A stretch of DNA of 35,120 bases, from the NCBI GenBank assembly GCA_902799555.1, contig CADCBB010000036.1:1-35120 (forward strand). Reading direction: 5' to 3'. This DNA is from an uncultured Bacteroidales bacterium (GTDB taxonomy: Bacteria > Bacteroidota > Bacteroidia > Bacteroidales > Paludibacteraceae). The notes beneath the pieces are model-generated. The model was not told the DNA's origin. It ran no database searches and was given only the letters and a program-made list of their open reading frames with translations. Position numbers and translations under genes: made by a program. Each line of letters starts with the position of its first letter. Positions within the stretch are counted from its first letter, which is position 1. Below are positions 21,800-30,112 of the stretch, piece after piece.

Positions 21800-22027
21800 A
21801 TGATAATAGATACAGCAAATATGTGCTCTCATTTGCAGCGGAAGTTATTTGCCCCGGATGGTGAATACCGCGCTATCCGTGAGCAGATAGAGAACGACCC
21901 GACGCTGAGGGCTGTAGTCCGTTCACGGCAGTTACATATCTATCGCGATGGAAAGAAAATTCTTGTCCTTGCAGGCAAGAGTACCCCGAAGATCATTCGG
22001 GAAGATAAATTGGCAGAATTATTATGA
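21800..22027 (+). CDS. 75-residue conserved-looking hypothetical protein
   Basis: Short alpha/beta protein with LFAPDGEYRAIREQIENDPTL, a basic stretch VVRSRQLHIYRDGKKILVL and a charged C-terminus ending EDKLAELL. It starts three bases after the DUF4919 stop, and its own stop overlaps the macro-like gene (ATGA), so it is a genuine member of the operon. I do not recognise its family. No signal peptide or membrane segment is present. Coupling to the macro-like protein suggests a nucleotide or ADP-ribose context, but that is only inferred. Confidence 0.6.
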   Translation: MIIDTANMCSHLQRKLFAPDGEYRAIREQIENDPTLRAVVRSRQLHIYRDGKKILVLAGKSTPKIIREDKLAELL

Positions 22028-22413
22028 CACTACGAGTAACACCGGAGTATATCACTTCTTTGAAGCCGAACGAGATTTTTGTCTTCGGCAGTAACCTTGC
22101 GGGCATGCATGGTGGCGGAGCAGCGCATATAGCGCACAAACTCTTTGGAGCAGAGTGGGGTGTGGGAGTCGGTCCGACAGGGCAATGTTACGCCATTCCT
22201 ACCATGCAAGGCGGCGTAGAGACTATCCGTCCGTATGTGGATGAATTTTACGCCAAACAACATCTGGAACTGCTCTTCCGTGTGACGCGTATCGGTTGTG
22301 GCATTGCGGGCTTTACGAACGAAGAAATCGCACCGCTTTTCAAAGCCGCCGTAGCCATGGAGAACGTGTCGCTACCCAACGGCTGGCGAGAGATTATTGG
22401 ACAGCAGGAATGA
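22024..22413 (+). CDS. Macro-domain-like protein (A1S_2505 type)
   Basis: 129 residues. The N-terminal EIFVFGSNLAGMHGGGAAHIA is a glycine-rich macro-type phosphate loop, and PTGQCYAIPTMQGG and RVTRIGCGIAGFTNEEIAPLF match the remaining conserved blocks of this small macro-like family (called A1S_2505 in some databases). Macro folds bind ADP-ribose or related nucleotides and can remove ADP-ribose from proteins, DNA or RNA. Catalysis by this subfamily is not established. Its stop overlaps the next start, indicating coupling with the MmcQ/YjbR-like gene. Confidence 0.78.
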   Translation: MTLRVTPEYITSLKPNEIFVFGSNLAGMHGGGAAHIAHKLFGAEWGVGVGPTGQCYAIPTMQGGVETIRPYVDEFYAKQHLELLFRVTRIGCGIAGFTNEEIAPLFKAAVAMENVSLPNGWREIIGQQE

Positions 22414-22760
22414 TGAACGTAGAAGAGATTCGGGATTTCTGCCTTTCTTTAGGTTCAGATGTAGAAGAGAAACTGCCCTTTACCAAGTTCAAGAACGGCG
22501 AAGGAGTATTGGTCTTCTATGTCTGCGGACACATGTTTTGTTTCTTTGATCTCAATGATTTTCAGGTTATTTCGCTCAAGTGCCAGCCTGAACGGATTGA
22601 TGAGTTGAAGGCGCAATACGACAGCATCGGCAATCCCTATAACGAGTCGCCCAAACACTGGATCGGTCTTGACCCGCATTCTTCGCCGGACGACTTGACA
22701 CGCGACCTCATCCGCAATTCATACGAGATTGTCAAAGCTAAATACACCAAGAAAAGATGA
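22410..22760 (+). CDS. MmcQ/YjbR-family DNA-binding-like protein
   Basis: 116 residues from ATG 22410 (22413 is one codon later and equally good). The hallmark order of the MmcQ/YjbR (CyaY-like fold) family is present: MNVEEIRDFCLSL, the EEKLPF element, VFYVCGHMFCFFDL, VISLKCQPE and the C-terminal HWIGLDP. It was named after a mitomycin-cluster protein, and its biochemical role is unclear even though a double-wing DNA-binding fold has been proposed. Its stop overlaps the acetyltransferase start. Confidence 0.85.
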   Translation: MMNVEEIRDFCLSLGSDVEEKLPFTKFKNGEGVLVFYVCGHMFCFFDLNDFQVISLKCQPERIDELKAQYDSIGNPYNESPKHWIGLDPHSSPDDLTRDLIRNSYEIVKAKYTKKR

Positions 22761-23311
22761 CAGAACGAGAGAAGATGTTGGCAGGCGAAGTGTATGACGC
22801 CTGTGCCCCGGATTTGTTGGAAGACCTCAACCGTGTGAAGGTTCTATGCCAGCAGTATAATAACCTGCTGCCGACAGACTTTGCTGGACGAAACAAGATG
22901 ATTCGTGAGATCTTGGGCCAAGCGGATGAAGACACGTTCATCAACCAGCCTTTCTATTGCGATTACGGCAAGCATATCCGCGTCGGTAAACGGTTCTTCG
23001 CGAACTTCGGTTTTACCGTCTTGGACGAAGCCTATGTGACCATCGGCGACGATTGTTTTTTAGGACCGAGCGTGCATATCTACTGTGCGTGTCATAGTAC
23101 CGATCCGCGTGAACGCAAGACGCGTCAGGAATGGGCGGAACCCGTGACCATCGGTAATGATGTCTGGATCGGCGGCAACGTCACCATTCTGCCCGGCGTC
23201 ACTATCGGCGATAATTGTACGATAGGAGCCGGTTCGGTCGTAACGCACGACATCCCCGCCAACAGCATCGCTGCCGGTAATCCCGCGAAAGTGATTAAAA
23301 CGATCAAATAG
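22757..23311 (+). CDS. Maltose/galactoside O-acetyltransferase-like enzyme
   Basis: 184 residues: an N-terminal Mac helical domain (MTEREKMLAGEVYDA, about 1-55) and a left-handed beta-helix of hexapeptide repeats (VTIGDDC, VTIGNDVWIGGNVTILPGV, VTIGDNCTIGAGSVV). His113 in CACHSTDP is the catalytic base equivalent. It transfers acetyl from acetyl-CoA to a sugar hydroxyl; the sugar cannot be specified. Full length and motif-complete. The start overlaps the previous gene by four bases. It is cytosolic. Confidence 0.9.
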   Translation: MTEREKMLAGEVYDACAPDLLEDLNRVKVLCQQYNNLLPTDFAGRNKMIREILGQADEDTFINQPFYCDYGKHIRVGKRFFANFGFTVLDEAYVTIGDDCFLGPSVHIYCACHSTDPRERKTRQEWAEPVTIGNDVWIGGNVTILPGVTIGDNCTIGAGSVVTHDIPANSIAAGNPAKVIKTIK

Positions 23312-23318
23312 TACCACT

Positions 23319-23846
23319 ATGGATAAATTGGAGGAATTGATACACAACGACTTGCAGCACTATCTGCTGAGCGAGAATGAGATAGACGAGCGTCTGCCGG
23401 AATGCCCGGATGTGGAAGGCAAATGGGAGACGATTGCCAATGCGTATATCCCTGACGGAGTGCGTGAGTTTCAGAATTATCCGCTCGCGTCGCTCGGGTG
23501 GATGATGTATATCGGCATGGCATTGGCGAAGATGTGGGATGACGATTGGCAGTACTATGCTGCAAAGGACGATTTGTATGTCTATCTGCGTGACAAACGC
23601 GGCTACGATGCCATGGACGAGTATATTCGCAGAGACGTGCTCAAACTCAAAGGCAAGGATTTTGCTGCGACTGAAGAGCTCGTTAGCGAGTGTGCCTCAC
23701 GAGTGCATAACACGTTGATGCATCAGGACATCGAACCGGGCACCAAAGAGGCTTTCCTTGCCTACGTCGCTTGCTTGCATCAGTTGTTCCTCTTTGGCGC
23801 AGCTGTACAACTCAAGCGCATGGGCTATCACATGACGAGAATATAA
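23319..23846 (+). CDS. Conserved Bacteroidales hypothetical protein
   Basis: 175 residues, all helical by appearance. The stretch REFQNYPLASLGWMMYIGMALAKMWDDDW is a strongly patterned helix pair that I recall from uncharacterised Bacteroides proteins, and the C-terminus has YVACLHQLFLFGAAVQLKRMGY. There is no signal peptide or clear transmembrane segment. It starts seven bases after the acetyltransferase stop, so it is the last full gene of this operon. No function can be given. Confidence 0.65.
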   Translation: MDKLEELIHNDLQHYLLSENEIDERLPECPDVEGKWETIANAYIPDGVREFQNYPLASLGWMMYIGMALAKMWDDDWQYYAAKDDLYVYLRDKRGYDAMDEYIRRDVLKLKGKDFAATEELVSECASRVHNTLMHQDIEPGTKEAFLAYVACLHQLFLFGAAVQLKRMGYHMTRI

Positions 23847-23862
23847 ATATAGTGATTATACT

Positions 23863-24035
23863 ATGACACGCAAAGAAACAATCATAGCAACGATCTTGCT
23901 AATCGTTGGCGGACATGTGCTGTTGTGCAACGCCTCTGGCCACTGTGGATAGTGCTCATCGTGCTGGCTATCATTACCATCGGTATCCTGACCTACCACG
24001 CACCAGACTGGATCATCTTCGCAGATTTAGGATAA
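23863..24035 (+). pseudogene. Frameshifted small membrane protein
   Basis: ATG 23863 starts MTRKETIIATILLIVGGHVLL, a membrane segment, and stops at 23950-23952. A different frame from about 23934 gives LWPLWIVLIVLAIITIGILT and YHAPDWIIFADLG with stop TAA 24033-24035, a second membrane segment with a typical tail. Joined, they would make a two-helix protein of about 55 residues, of a kind often found at operon ends. A single indel near 23920-23935 (around TGTGCTGTTGTGCAACG) would explain it. Sequencing error cannot be excluded. Confidence 0.5.
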
Positions 24036-24046
24036 TATGAACAAGA

Positions 24047-24067
24047 AAGAGACCCAAAAGGTCTCTT
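24047..24067 (-). terminator. Intrinsic terminator of the tRNA-Gln gene
   Basis: AGAGACC (24048-24054) pairs with GGTCTCT (24060-24066), with a five-base loop and one extra A-T pair. On the minus strand the stem is followed by TTCTTG. It lies six bases past the tRNA 3' end and so fits termination of that transcript. Confidence 0.75.
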
Positions 24068-24072
24068 CTATG

Positions 24073-24143
24073 TTGCTCAACCAGGACTCGAACCCAGACA
24101 GACAGAACCAGAATCTGTAGTGCTACCATTACACCATTGAGCA
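24073..24143 (-). tRNA. trnQ: tRNA-Gln (anticodon CTG)
   Basis: Reading leftward, the acceptor stem TGCTCAA pairs perfectly with TTGAGCA. The D arm contains GTGTAATGGTAGCAC. The anticodon stem ACAGA/TCTGT encloses the loop TTCTGGT, giving anticodon CTG for Gln codon CAG. The T arm contains GGTTCGAGTCC with the conserved TTCGA. The T stem has two G-T wobbles. The discriminator base is A and CCA is not encoded, so it must be added afterwards. Length is 71 bases. Confidence 0.9.
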
Positions 24144-24166
24144 GGGCTTTTTTTGAAAAGCGGGTG

Positions 24167-24198
24167 CAAAAGTACTGCTTTTTTTTGAATTGACCAAA
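24167..24198 (-). promoter_or_regulatory. Promoter of the tRNA-Gln gene
   Basis: On the minus strand TTTG (24198-24195) and TACTTTTG (24174-24167) are 20 bases apart. Transcription should begin near 24160, just ahead of the tRNA 5' end at 24143. Confidence 0.7.
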
Positions 24199-24223
24199 TT
24201 TTTTGGCATTTTTTTTGAAAAAA

Positions 24224-24255
24224 TTTGTATAATTCAGTAATTTTTCGTAATTTTG
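24224..24255 (+). promoter_or_regulatory. Promoter of the large right-hand operon
   Basis: TTTGTATAATTC starting at 24224 and TAATTTTG at 24248-24255, 20 bases apart. It is divergent from the tRNA promoter with about 25 bases between the two -33 elements. The leader before ATG 24276 is short. Confidence 0.72.
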
Positions 24256-24275
24256 CACGCTATTTATGGTGTAAT

Positions 24276-25292
24276 ATGAAAGAATTAATCGAAAAAGCGA
24301 AGCATATTGTCATCTTCACCCACGTGGCTCCTGACGGTGATGCGATGGGTTCAAGTTTGGCACTATGGCATTGGATAAAAGGGTTACCGGTTACAGGTGA
24401 GGGGTTACGGGACGTGACCGTCATCGTGCCGAATTCTTTTCCGGCATTCCTCAACTGGATGCCCGGAGCAGAGCAGATTCTCATCTACGAGAAACAAGCC
24501 GCGCAGTGCGATCCGCTGATTGCTAAGGCGGAGCTGTTTATCTGCACCGACTTCAATGACCCGAAGCGTATCGGTCCGATGGGCGAGAAGATGCTGGCTA
24601 ACCCCTGTCCGAAGATCTTGATCGACCATCATCTCAATCCGATGGATTTTGCCGATGAGGTACACTCCCACCCCGAGGCTTCGTCGAGTTGCGAGATCGT
24701 GTATAAGGAGTTAAGGAATGAAGGAGTGAATGAGTTAACGACCGAAATAGCCACCTGTATCTACACGGGTCTGATGACCGATACGGGTAATTTCAGTTAC
24801 AACTCCTCCGCGCCGGAGATTTATGAGATTATAGCGAATCTTATACGCGCGGGCGTACACAAAGATGAGATCTACAACGCGGTCTTTAATCAGTACTCGA
24901 CCGACCGCATGCGCCTGACCGGGTACGCGTTGTACCGCAAGATGCGCATCTTCCCGGAGTACCACTTGGCCCTAATCACCCTCTCAGCCGATGAGTTGGA
25001 TCAGTATCATTACCAACCGGGTGATTGCGAGGGATTGGTGAACATGCCGCTCCAGATAGCGGACGTACACTACTCCGTGTTCATGCGCGAAGAGCGTGCC
25101 AAACCCGGTACACCGAAGTCGCGTATCCGTATCTCGTTCCGTTCGCAGGGCGACCGTCCTGTTAATATTTGGGCGAATGAGGTTTTCCACGGAGGCGGAC
25201 ATGCGAACGCGTCCGGCGGTGAACTGTTCGGCAGTCTTAACTATGCCGTCAAACTATTTGAAGAAAGTTACAAAAAATATATCAAGAAATGA
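24276..25292 (+). CDS. DHH/DHHA1 phosphoesterase (NrnA-like)
   Basis: 338 residues from ATG 24276, after the promoter. DHH motifs: HVAPDGDAMGSSLAL with Asp20 and Asp22, CTDFND, IDHHLNP and DTGNFSY. The C-terminal DHHA1 domain contains GGGHANASGG. NrnA-type enzymes degrade short oligoribonucleotides or cyclic dinucleotide products (pAp, pApA) with Mn2+; which one applies here is not decidable. Two low-complexity stretches, 24379-24411 (GGTTACCGGTTACAGG) and 24709-24739, encode extra residues (KGLPVTGEGLRD, and RNEGVNELTTE) that look like in-frame insertions. Its stop overlaps the next start. It is the first gene of an operon that runs off the window. Confidence 0.88.
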   Translation: MKELIEKAKHIVIFTHVAPDGDAMGSSLALWHWIKGLPVTGEGLRDVTVIVPNSFPAFLNWMPGAEQILIYEKQAAQCDPLIAKAELFICTDFNDPKRIGPMGEKMLANPCPKILIDHHLNPMDFADEVHSHPEASSSCEIVYKELRNEGVNELTTEIATCIYTGLMTDTGNFSYNSSAPEIYEIIANLIRAGVHKDEIYNAVFNQYSTDRMRLTGYALYRKMRIFPEYHLALITLSADELDQYHYQPGDCEGLVNMPLQIADVHYSVFMREERAKPGTPKSRIRISFRSQGDRPVNIWANEVFHGGGHANASGGELFGSLNYAVKLFEESYKKYIKK

Positions 25293-27067
25293 AAAAAGCA
25301 TTTTTACTGTTAGCTGTAGTAGCCATGAGCATGGGTGTCATGGCACAGAAAGAGACTCTGATGACCATCAACGGTAAGGCCGTGAGTGCAGAGGAGTTTC
25401 TGTACATTTATGAGAAGAACAACCAAGCAGGTGCCGTTGATCCGAAGACGATGGACGAGTACCTGGACATGTTCATCAATTTCAAACTCAAAGTAGCGGA
25501 AGCGGAGGCACAAGGCATTGACACGACCGAGAGTTTCAAGAAAGAGCTCAAAGGTTACCGTGCACAAGCTACGCCGAAATACCTGCAGGACGAGGCCGCG
25601 ATGGACAGCCTGATCGAGATGAGTTGGCGTCATCTAAGCAAAGACCGTCGTGCAGCGCATATCGCTATCCAATGTCAGGCGAGCGCCGACAGTGCAGCGC
25701 AGGCAGAGGCGCTGGCTAAAATCAACGAAGCGCGTGAGCGCGTGACCGTTGGTAAGTTGAAAATTGAAAGGAAAAAGGTGAAAGGCAAATGGAAGAACAT
25801 CGAGAAACGTCTGCCGGTAGAGGCATTTGATGCCGTGGCACGCGAACTGAGTACCGATCCGAGCGTACAGGAGACCGGCGGTGAGTTAGGTTGGATCACG
25901 CCGTTCCGTTATGTCTATCCGCTGGAAGAGGCCACGTATAACACGCCTATCGGACAGATCAGTGAGGTCTTCCGCACCCAATACGGCTATCATATCGTGC
26001 TGGTAGAGGAAGAGCGGGACCACGTAGAGGTAAAAGCAGCACATATCATGAAGATGGTGCCGGCAGACAGCCTCAGCGAGATCAAGAAAGCCCTCATCGA
26101 CAGCATTGCCAAGGTCGTAACGCCGGAGAACTTCGCCGAAGTAGCGAAGATGGAGTCGGAGGATCGCGGCAGCAGCAGTCGTGGCGGCGACCTGGGTTGG
26201 TTCGGAAAAGGCATGATGGTGAAGGCCTTCGAAGATGCAGCATTCAGCATGCAAGCCGGCGAGATCAGTGCGCCGGTTCGCACCCAATACGGATGGCATA
26301 TCCTCTATAAAGAGGCAGAGCGCGGTATTCAACCGCTGGATTCGATGCGTACGCAGATTGAGCGTCAAGTGAAACGGGACGAGCGTGCCAAAGAGGCCGA
26401 TAAGAGCTTCATCCGCAAGACCCGCGCCGAGTATAACCTGCCGGCAGAGATGAGCGATGCCGACGTCAAAGCATATGCGGACGAACACCTGGAGGCAAAG
26501 TACCCGGAGCTGAAGAACCTCGTGCAAGAGTACCACGACGGTATCCTGCTCTTTGAGGTCTCGCTGCGCGAAGTATGGGACAAGGCTGCCAAAGACACAG
26601 CCGGTCTGGAAGCGTATTTCAAAGCCAACAAGAAGAACTACACCTGGGAGAAACCGCGTTGGAAAGGCTATATGGTGCAAGCCAAAGACAAGAGCAGCGC
26701 CAAAGCGGCACAGGCGATCATCAAGAGTGCGAACCCTGATTCGATCCAGAGCTACATTGCCAAGCGTGTCAACTGCGACAGCGTGACATACGTCAAGGTG
26801 CAACACGGCCTTTGGGAGAAAGGCAAGAATGCCGCAATCGATAAATTCGGTTTCAAAGACAAGAAAGTCGAATATACGCCGAATGAGGCGATGCCGGAAG
26901 TCGTATGTATCGGTAAGGTACTCAAAGCGCCGGAGGTATGGAGCGACGAAAAAGGCAAAGTGACGACCGACTACCAGGATTACCTGGAGACCGAGTGGAT
27001 CAAACAGCTGCGTGCTAAATATCCGGTAGTGATCAACGAAGAAGTTTGGAAAAGTATAAAAAAGTGA
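25289..27067 (+). CDS. Periplasmic parvulin-type peptidyl-prolyl isomerase (SurA/PpiD-like)
   Basis: 592 residues. A signal peptide ends MGVMAQ. An N-terminal helical SurA-like region (FLYIYEKNN, NFKLKVAEAEAQG) is followed by two parvulin domains at about residues 115-243 and 247-347, each with the family pattern (ETGGELGWITPF, then QYGYHIVLVEEE; RGGDLGWFGKG, then QYGWHILYKEAERG). The C-terminal 240 residues may be a further chaperone or substrate-binding region. It should fold outer-membrane proteins in the periplasm. At 25753-25787 a simple-repeat patch of the GTGAAAGG/TTGAAAATTG type encodes a basic loop (KLKIERKKVKGKW) in the first parvulin region. The end overlaps gldG. Confidence 0.85.
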   Translation: MKKAFLLLAVVAMSMGVMAQKETLMTINGKAVSAEEFLYIYEKNNQAGAVDPKTMDEYLDMFINFKLKVAEAEAQGIDTTESFKKELKGYRAQATPKYLQDEAAMDSLIEMSWRHLSKDRRAAHIAIQCQASADSAAQAEALAKINEARERVTVGKLKIERKKVKGKWKNIEKRLPVEAFDAVARELSTDPSVQETGGELGWITPFRYVYPLEEATYNTPIGQISEVFRTQYGYHIVLVEEERDHVEVKAAHIMKMVPADSLSEIKKALIDSIAKVVTPENFAEVAKMESEDRGSSSRGGDLGWFGKGMMVKAFEDAAFSMQAGEISAPVRTQYGWHILYKEAERGIQPLDSMRTQIERQVKRDERAKEADKSFIRKTRAEYNLPAEMSDADVKAYADEHLEAKYPELKNLVQEYHDGILLFEVSLREVWDKAAKDTAGLEAYFKANKKNYTWEKPRWKGYMVQAKDKSSAKAAQAIIKSANPDSIQSYIAKRVNCDSVTYVKVQHGLWEKGKNAAIDKFGFKDKKVEYTPNEAMPEVVCIGKVLKAPEVWSDEKGKVTTDYQDYLETEWIKQLRAKYPVVINEEVWKSIKK

Positions 27068-28698
27068 AAGGTGAAAGGTCCATCATAGTGCTGGCTTGCG
27101 TGGCGGCATTTGTGGCGCTGACGCATGTGTTTGTCGTTCGTTGGGATATGACGGACGATAAGCACTATAGTCTGAGTGAGGCCTCGAAGACCTTGCTCAA
27201 GCAGACCGATGCACCTATCGAAGTAGCTTTGTTATTAGACGGCGACCTCAATGCCGGTTTCCGGAGACTGAAGAAAGCGACCGAAGAGACGATCGAGGAG
27301 ATGGGAGTCTATGCCGATGTAAAGGTTAAAGGTTATGGGTTATCGGTTACGGGAGACTCCATAGGATTAAATCCGATCGTCATTCATGAGCGGGAGCAGA
27401 ACGGCAAGACGGCACAGACGACCGTTTATCCCTACGCGCTGATGACGTATAAGGGCAAACGCGCTGTGGTAACCTTGCTCAAGAACACGCGAGGCCTCAG
27501 CGGAGAAGAGAACCTGAACGCCAGCATTGAGCAACTCGAGTTCGCTTTCATGGAAGCGCTGCATTTATTGCAGCAGACCGAGACGCCGCGCATCGCTATC
27601 TTAGAAGGACACGGCGAACCCGACGAGGCACATACCTATGACCTGATGACCGTGCTGAGCAAGTATTTTGCGATCGACCGCGGAGCCTTGACCGGCGATA
27701 CGATCGATGTGCATATGCTGGACGGCTATAAGGCGGTACTCATCGTCAGCCCGCAGACCGCCTTCAGCGATGCGGAGCGGTTTGTGATCGACCAATATAT
27801 CATGCGTGGCGGTGCGGTGCTCTGGGCGGTGAATGGCGTACGATTCAGCGAGCAGGTCTTGCAGAGCGACGGCTTCACCCCTATCGTTCCCTTGGAATTA
27901 GGCATCACGGATATGCTCTTCCGTTACGGCATCCGCGTCAACCCCGCATTGGTGCAAGATGTACAATGCCTGCCGATACCGGTGAACGTAAGCAGCGATC
28001 CTTCGCAACCGAATCTCCAACCCATGCCGTGGACCTACGCCCCTATCCTACTGACCAGCGAGGGTTCGCCGATCACCAAGAGCATGGGGCAGATCATGAG
28101 TACCTTTGTCAGTCCGATTGATGCCGTAGGCGGAGACGACGGGATAGAGAAACGTATCTTATTGGCTACCAGTACCGCCAGCCGCGTGACCGCTACACCT
28201 GGCGAAGTGAACCTGAACGACATGAATCCGGACGTCAATACATTCCAGTACCAGTACGTACCGATAGCCGTTTCGTTGGAAGGTGCTTTTGCAAGTGCTT
28301 TTGCACACAGGATGATACCCAAAGGAGTCATGCATACCGATATTATCAAGGCAGGAAAGAAGACCCGCCAAGTGGTGATTGGTAGCGGCAGCATCTTGCT
28401 GAACGAGATGCAGAAAGGGCAAGTGCTACCGATGGGCTATGATCGGTACAGCGGCATGCAGTTTAGCAACCGTGACTTCGCCGCCAATGCGGTCTTATGG
28501 CTCACGGATAGCGAAGGACTGATTTCGCTTCGCGAGAAGAGTGTGGAGCTTCGCTTGCTCAACGACAAACGGGCACACGACAAACGCAAACAGATCCAAA
28601 CGATAAGTACTATCCTTCCGGTAGCCATCCTGGCACTCATCGGAGGCACGGTCTTTGTAGTTAGAAAACGTAAATATGAATATAAAAGTGAAAAGTGA
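27046..28698 (+). CDS. gldG: GldG-like ABC-type substrate-binding membrane protein
   Basis: 550 residues. The start overlaps the previous gene by 22 bases. An N-terminal membrane helix (about residues 12-30) leads into RWDMTDDKHYSLSEASKTLLKQ, the GldG hallmark, and a large periplasmic part with AILEGHGEPDE and GYKAVLIVSPQTAFSDAERF. A C-terminal helix (ILPVAILALIGGTVFVV) anchors it again. GldG with GldF and GldA forms an ABC transporter required for gliding in flavobacteria. Here GldF is not adjacent: the upstream gene is a parvulin. The N-terminus MEKYKKVKGERS is coded by the same simple repeats as the later signal peptides. Gliding itself should not be assumed. Confidence 0.82.
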   Translation: MEKYKKVKGERSIIVLACVAAFVALTHVFVVRWDMTDDKHYSLSEASKTLLKQTDAPIEVALLLDGDLNAGFRRLKKATEETIEEMGVYADVKVKGYGLSVTGDSIGLNPIVIHEREQNGKTAQTTVYPYALMTYKGKRAVVTLLKNTRGLSGEENLNASIEQLEFAFMEALHLLQQTETPRIAILEGHGEPDEAHTYDLMTVLSKYFAIDRGALTGDTIDVHMLDGYKAVLIVSPQTAFSDAERFVIDQYIMRGGAVLWAVNGVRFSEQVLQSDGFTPIVPLELGITDMLFRYGIRVNPALVQDVQCLPIPVNVSSDPSQPNLQPMPWTYAPILLTSEGSPITKSMGQIMSTFVSPIDAVGGDDGIEKRILLATSTASRVTATPGEVNLNDMNPDVNTFQYQYVPIAVSLEGAFASAFAHRMIPKGVMHTDIIKAGKKTRQVVIGSGSILLNEMQKGQVLPMGYDRYSGMQFSNRDFAANAVLWLTDSEGLISLREKSVELRLLNDKRAHDKRKQIQTISTILPVAILALIGGTVFVVRKRKYEYKSEK

Positions 28699-28786
28699 AA
28701 GATTAAAAATGAAAGGTGAAAGATTAAAGGTGAAAGGAATGCGCATTCTTTTCTTCCTTTCAATTTTCAATTTTCAATTTTCAATT
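28685..28786 (+). repeat. Degenerate simple repeats forming a signal peptide region
   Basis: 28685-28739 is built from variants of GTGAAAGRTTAAAR. 28758-28786 is built from TTTTCAATT units. The patch spans the end of gldG and the start of the next gene and codes for the basic and hydrophobic parts of its signal peptide. It closely resembles 30109-30206. Confidence 0.8.
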
Positions 28787-30112
28787 GCGACCGCGCAGGA
28801 GTTATTGAACTACCCCTTGGACACGGTGAACGGAGAAGAGGTGTACCGCTATCAAGTGGAGCGCAGCATCGGTCTGTACCGTATCGGAGTTAACTTCAAC
28901 GTGCCGCAGAGCGAGATCATCCGTCTGAACCCGCAACTACGCGAACGCGGACTGCATTTCGACGAGATCATCCTGCTGCCGACAGGAAGAAAAGTGGAAG
29001 CAAAGAAGGCGGTGGTTGAGGAAGTTAAAGAGACCGTTGTGCCGAAAGACACCGTGATACCGGTTCAACTGGATACAGTCATTCCGACCGATACAGTAGT
29101 AGTACCGACCGATACGATTGTGCCGGCAGATACGATCATCGTACCGGATGGCCGCCGAGTGATAGAATTCGCATTGATGTTACCGTTTGAGAGTCAACAG
29201 ACCAAGCGAAGCGGTAATGCGGAGCGGATGATGGAGTTTTATGAGGGCGCTTTGCTGGCCTTGCATGACCTGCAGAACGACAGCATCTTGTTCCGCCTGC
29301 GCGTATATGACACGGAACGCAGCGAACGCAAGGTACAGGAGTTATGCGACAGCACGGAGTTAGACAGTGTCAAAGCCATCTTGGGTCTCGTCTATCCGAT
29401 TCAGATAACACGCATGGCCGCTTGGTGCGAAGCGCATCAGGTACCGCTGTTCCTGCCTTTCAGCGACGATGTCAATCTGAAGAATCATCCGCAGATACAC
29501 CAGTTCAACTCGCCGGATGCCGACGAAGTAGAAGCCTTGGCACAATGGATCGCGAATCGCGAAGACCGGCATTGTGTATTCGTGGACACCAAAGAGACCG
29601 ATATGAGCTCATCCATGCGGCTGCTGCGCAAGAAGCTGAAAGCACAGGAGATACCGTATTCCTCTATGGCGCTGCGTGACCTAATGAACGACAGCGTGGG
29701 ATACGCGGTAGATAGTTTCCAAGAGAATATCTTCATCTTGCATTCCGATCGCTACCAGCATGTTCGCATGGCGCTTCCGCATATTGCGAAGATCCACGTG
29801 AAGAAGTTACTGGTCAGCCAATACGCTTGGCAGAAAGAGCATATCGATATGCCCCAGGTGTACACCTCGAAATTCATTACCGACGCCGATCTGACGGAAT
29901 ACGATCGCCTTTGGGACGAGACCTACACCAATACCCATGTATCCGACATGCCGCGCTATGATCTGCTAGGCTATGACCTGATGCGCGAGATGGTACAAAT
30001 CGTGCTCAAGCAAGACGATGACAAGCAACCGCTGCAATCACCCATCGTTTGGGAAAGCGAGAGCGACCAGGACGGATGGCAGAATACCTATATCCAAATC
30101 GTTGAAAAATGA
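28709..30112 (+). CDS. LysM-like plus periplasmic-binding-protein-like exported protein
   Basis: 467 residues from ATG 28709; ATG 28676 (overlapping gldG) and ATG 28739 (MRILFF) are alternatives. The signal peptide core FFLSIFNFQFSIATAQ is encoded by TTTTCAATT repeats. A LysM-like module follows (EVYRYQVERSIGLYRIGVNF, then SEIIRLNPQLRERG), which suggests peptidoglycan binding. Next comes a Thr/Val/Pro-rich linker with repeated DTVIP/DTIIVP units, coded at about 29047-29150. The main domain (about 165-460) resembles type I periplasmic binding proteins (EFALMLPFESQ, FYEGALLALHDLQ, IPYSSMALRDL). It probably binds a cell-wall-related ligand or acts structurally; no transporter genes are adjacent. 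Its stop overlaps the next start. Confidence 0.75.
   Translation: MKGERLKVKGMRILFFLSIFNFQFSIATAQELLNYPLDTVNGEEVYRYQVERSIGLYRIGVNFNVPQSEIIRLNPQLRERGLHFDEIILLPTGRKVEAKKAVVEEVKETVVPKDTVIPVQLDTVIPTDTVVVPTDTIVPADTIIVPDGRRVIEFALMLPFESQQTKRSGNAERMMEFYEGALLALHDLQNDSILFRLRVYDTERSERKVQELCDSTELDSVKAILGLVYPIQITRMAAWCEAHQVPLFLPFSDDVNLKNHPQIHQFNSPDADEVEALAQWIANREDRHCVFVDTKETDMSSSMRLLRKKLKAQEIPYSSMALRDLMNDSVGYAVDSFQENIFILHSDRYQHVRMALPHIAKIHVKKLLVSQYAWQKEHIDMPQVYTSKFITDADLTEYDRLWDETYTNTHVSDMPRYDLLGYDLMREMVQIVLKQDDDKQPLQSPIVWESESDQDGWQNTYIQIVEK

Noticed and set aside
25886-26806. 306-residue leftward frame inside the parvulin gene
   Set aside because: The sense strand encodes two parvulin domains with intact motifs. 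The leftward frame has no start signal or family.
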